This document shows, one piece after another, positions 63,330-64,000 of a stretch of DNA of 64,000 nt. Below the pieces are notes generated by a model that worked only from the letters and a program-made list of their open reading frames with translations, made no database searches and had not been told where the DNA came from. Both the position numbers and the translations under genes were made by a program. Origin of the DNA: Aestuariirhabdus sp049985285 (lineage in GTDB: Bacteria; Pseudomonadota; Gammaproteobacteria; Pseudomonadales; Aestuariirhabdaceae); assembly GCF_049985285.1 (NCBI RefSeq), contig NZ_JBNIEU010000001.1, positions 372,001 to 436,000 on the forward strand, read 5' to 3'. Positions within the stretch are counted from its first letter, which is position 1. Each line of letters starts with the position of its first letter.

Positions 63330-63385
63330 TACGTCTTCCGCCTTTTCGTTTACAGTTATATTAAGCCAAATAGATCCGCCGCTAA

Positions 63386-63901
63386 TCAGTTAATGATCGT
63401 AACCACGGAGCCGTTGAGTGAGTTGTAGATAATCCTATGATTACGGTTATCCGGTTGATAGATGAAGGTACACTGACCACCCGCCGCTGTAGCCAGATAG
63501 TCGGTGGCAACTCCGGTAGAAACCGTCGGTGCAGAGCCTTGCAGAACCGATAACCAAACCTGAATGCAGCGATTGGCGTCCGGGTCGCCGTTGTTGCCAT
63601 CGGTCGAAACCGGCCAGCCGCTGGCATTGGTGCAAACATTTCCAGCCCCAAAACCGGCGAGGTTACACACGACACCGCCAATCTGATTGGTCATCCACTG
63701 GGCCCGTACCAACAGCACAGCCGACGCCAGTGCACCACCAGTGCCTCGAACAGCGTTCTCGTGAGCCGTATCGGCCACCTCGATGAAGCGAGGCAATGCG
63801 ACTGCGGCGAGAATACCCAATATGGTAACCACGACGATCAACTCAATAAGGGTAAACCCCCGTTGAGATCGGGCTATTCCTGTTGAGCGCTGCACTCCCA
63901 T
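63386..63901 (-). CDS. mshB: MSHA-type prepilin MshB
   Basis: 171 residues from the ATG at 63901, with GGGATGGA upstream; ATGs at 63937 and 63913 are alternatives. The leader is SQRG|FTLIELIVVVTILGILAAVALPRFIEV. The body has a GGALASAVLLVRAQW helix and the cysteines VVCNLAG, NVCTNASG, NRCIQVW and GQCTFIYQP. Position before mshA and its size fit MshB. The remaining 99 bp to the window end hold no complete gene. Confidence 0.87.
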   Translation of the reverse strand: MGVQRSTGIARSQRGFTLIELIVVVTILGILAAVALPRFIEVADTAHENAVRGTGGALASAVLLVRAQWMTNQIGGVVCNLAGFGAGNVCTNASGWPVSTDGNNGDPDANRCIQVWLSVLQGSAPTVSTGVATDYLATAAGGQCTFIYQPDNRNHRIIYNSLNGSVVTIIN

Positions 63902-64000
63902 GTTCAATTCCATCCCTTTGCCTGGTTGCGGCAACATCCCGCCGCCTTCTATCTCACATAGCTATTTAAGTATAGTACGCAACCAACTGTATTTTATGGA

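Noticed and set aside
1..64000. tRNA, rRNA, CRISPR, integron or prophage signatures
   Set aside because: None was recognised by eye on either strand; every gap over 300 bp is explained by the regulatory features listed or by the IS.

Overview
This window is a chromosomal backbone segment of a marine-type gammaproteobacterium of the Pseudomonadales/Oceanospirillales/Alteromonadales kind. The evidence is gene content and order. The blocks gltDB-damX-aroBK-pilQPONM-ponA-malic enzyme, rpmE-priA-argS-ftsN-like-hslVU-DUF971, ubiEJB-hisIE-tatABC-rsmE, dtd-pip, and typA-thiI-glnA-DUF4124-ntrBC follow, by memory, the order known from Pseudomonas. The window ends in an MSHA-pilus operon of the type found in Alteromonas/Vibrio-like marine genera. 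Genus cannot be assigned from the sequence alone. No rRNA, tRNA, CRISPR array or prophage was found.

Layout: 1-91 is a control region that looks like a BirA-repressed bio promoter reading out of the window to the left. 92-5930 (+) carries comF, a chemoreceptor behind a sigma28-like promoter, srkA, metY and a hotdog thioesterase. 6001-21545 (-) carries hemE, gltD, gltB, damX, aroB, aroK and the type IV pilus alignment/secretin operon pilMNOPQ, with ponA (PBP1A) divergent from pilM. 24270-25850 is an intact IS1182-type insertion sequence lodged in the terminator between ponA and the malic enzyme gene. 25899-29766 (-) carries malic enzyme, an M48 lipoprotein protease, a secreted SNase-like nuclease and rpmE. 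29993-34080 (+) is priA plus a multi-pass GT-C-like membrane protein. argS (-) lies downstream, with an unusual leader. 36236-45781 (+) is the ftsN-like SPOR gene, hslVU with a sigma32-like promoter, DUF971, ubiEJB, hisI, hisE, a HIT protein, tatABC and rsmE. 45790-50667 (-) is dtd, a proline-iminopeptidase homologue lacking its nucleophilic serine, typA and thiI. 50798-55846 (+) is the nitrogen-control locus glnA-DUF4124-ntrBC with a textbook sigma54/NtrC control region. 55843-63901 (-) is mshBACDOPQ.

Functionally the window joins nitrogen assimilation (glnA, ntrBC, gltBD), two type IV pilus machines (PilMNOPQ and MSHA), cell-envelope growth and division (PBP1A, DamX, FtsN-like), ubiquinone synthesis, twin-arginine export, proteolysis and translation factors.

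The most unusual signals are regulatory. (1) A short ORF upstream of argS ends in Arg-Arg-Arg-Pro-Arg codons and is followed by a strong intrinsic terminator and a possible antiterminator, suggesting ribosome-mediated attenuation of arginyl-tRNA synthetase. (2) The IS inserted into a terminator hairpin, leaving one full 19-bp hairpin on each side. (3) A terminator loop before ntrB doubles as an NtrC-box palindrome. (4) The rpmE terminator is encoded inside the signal-peptide codons of the next gene. All of these are read by eye and need experimental or comparative confirmation.
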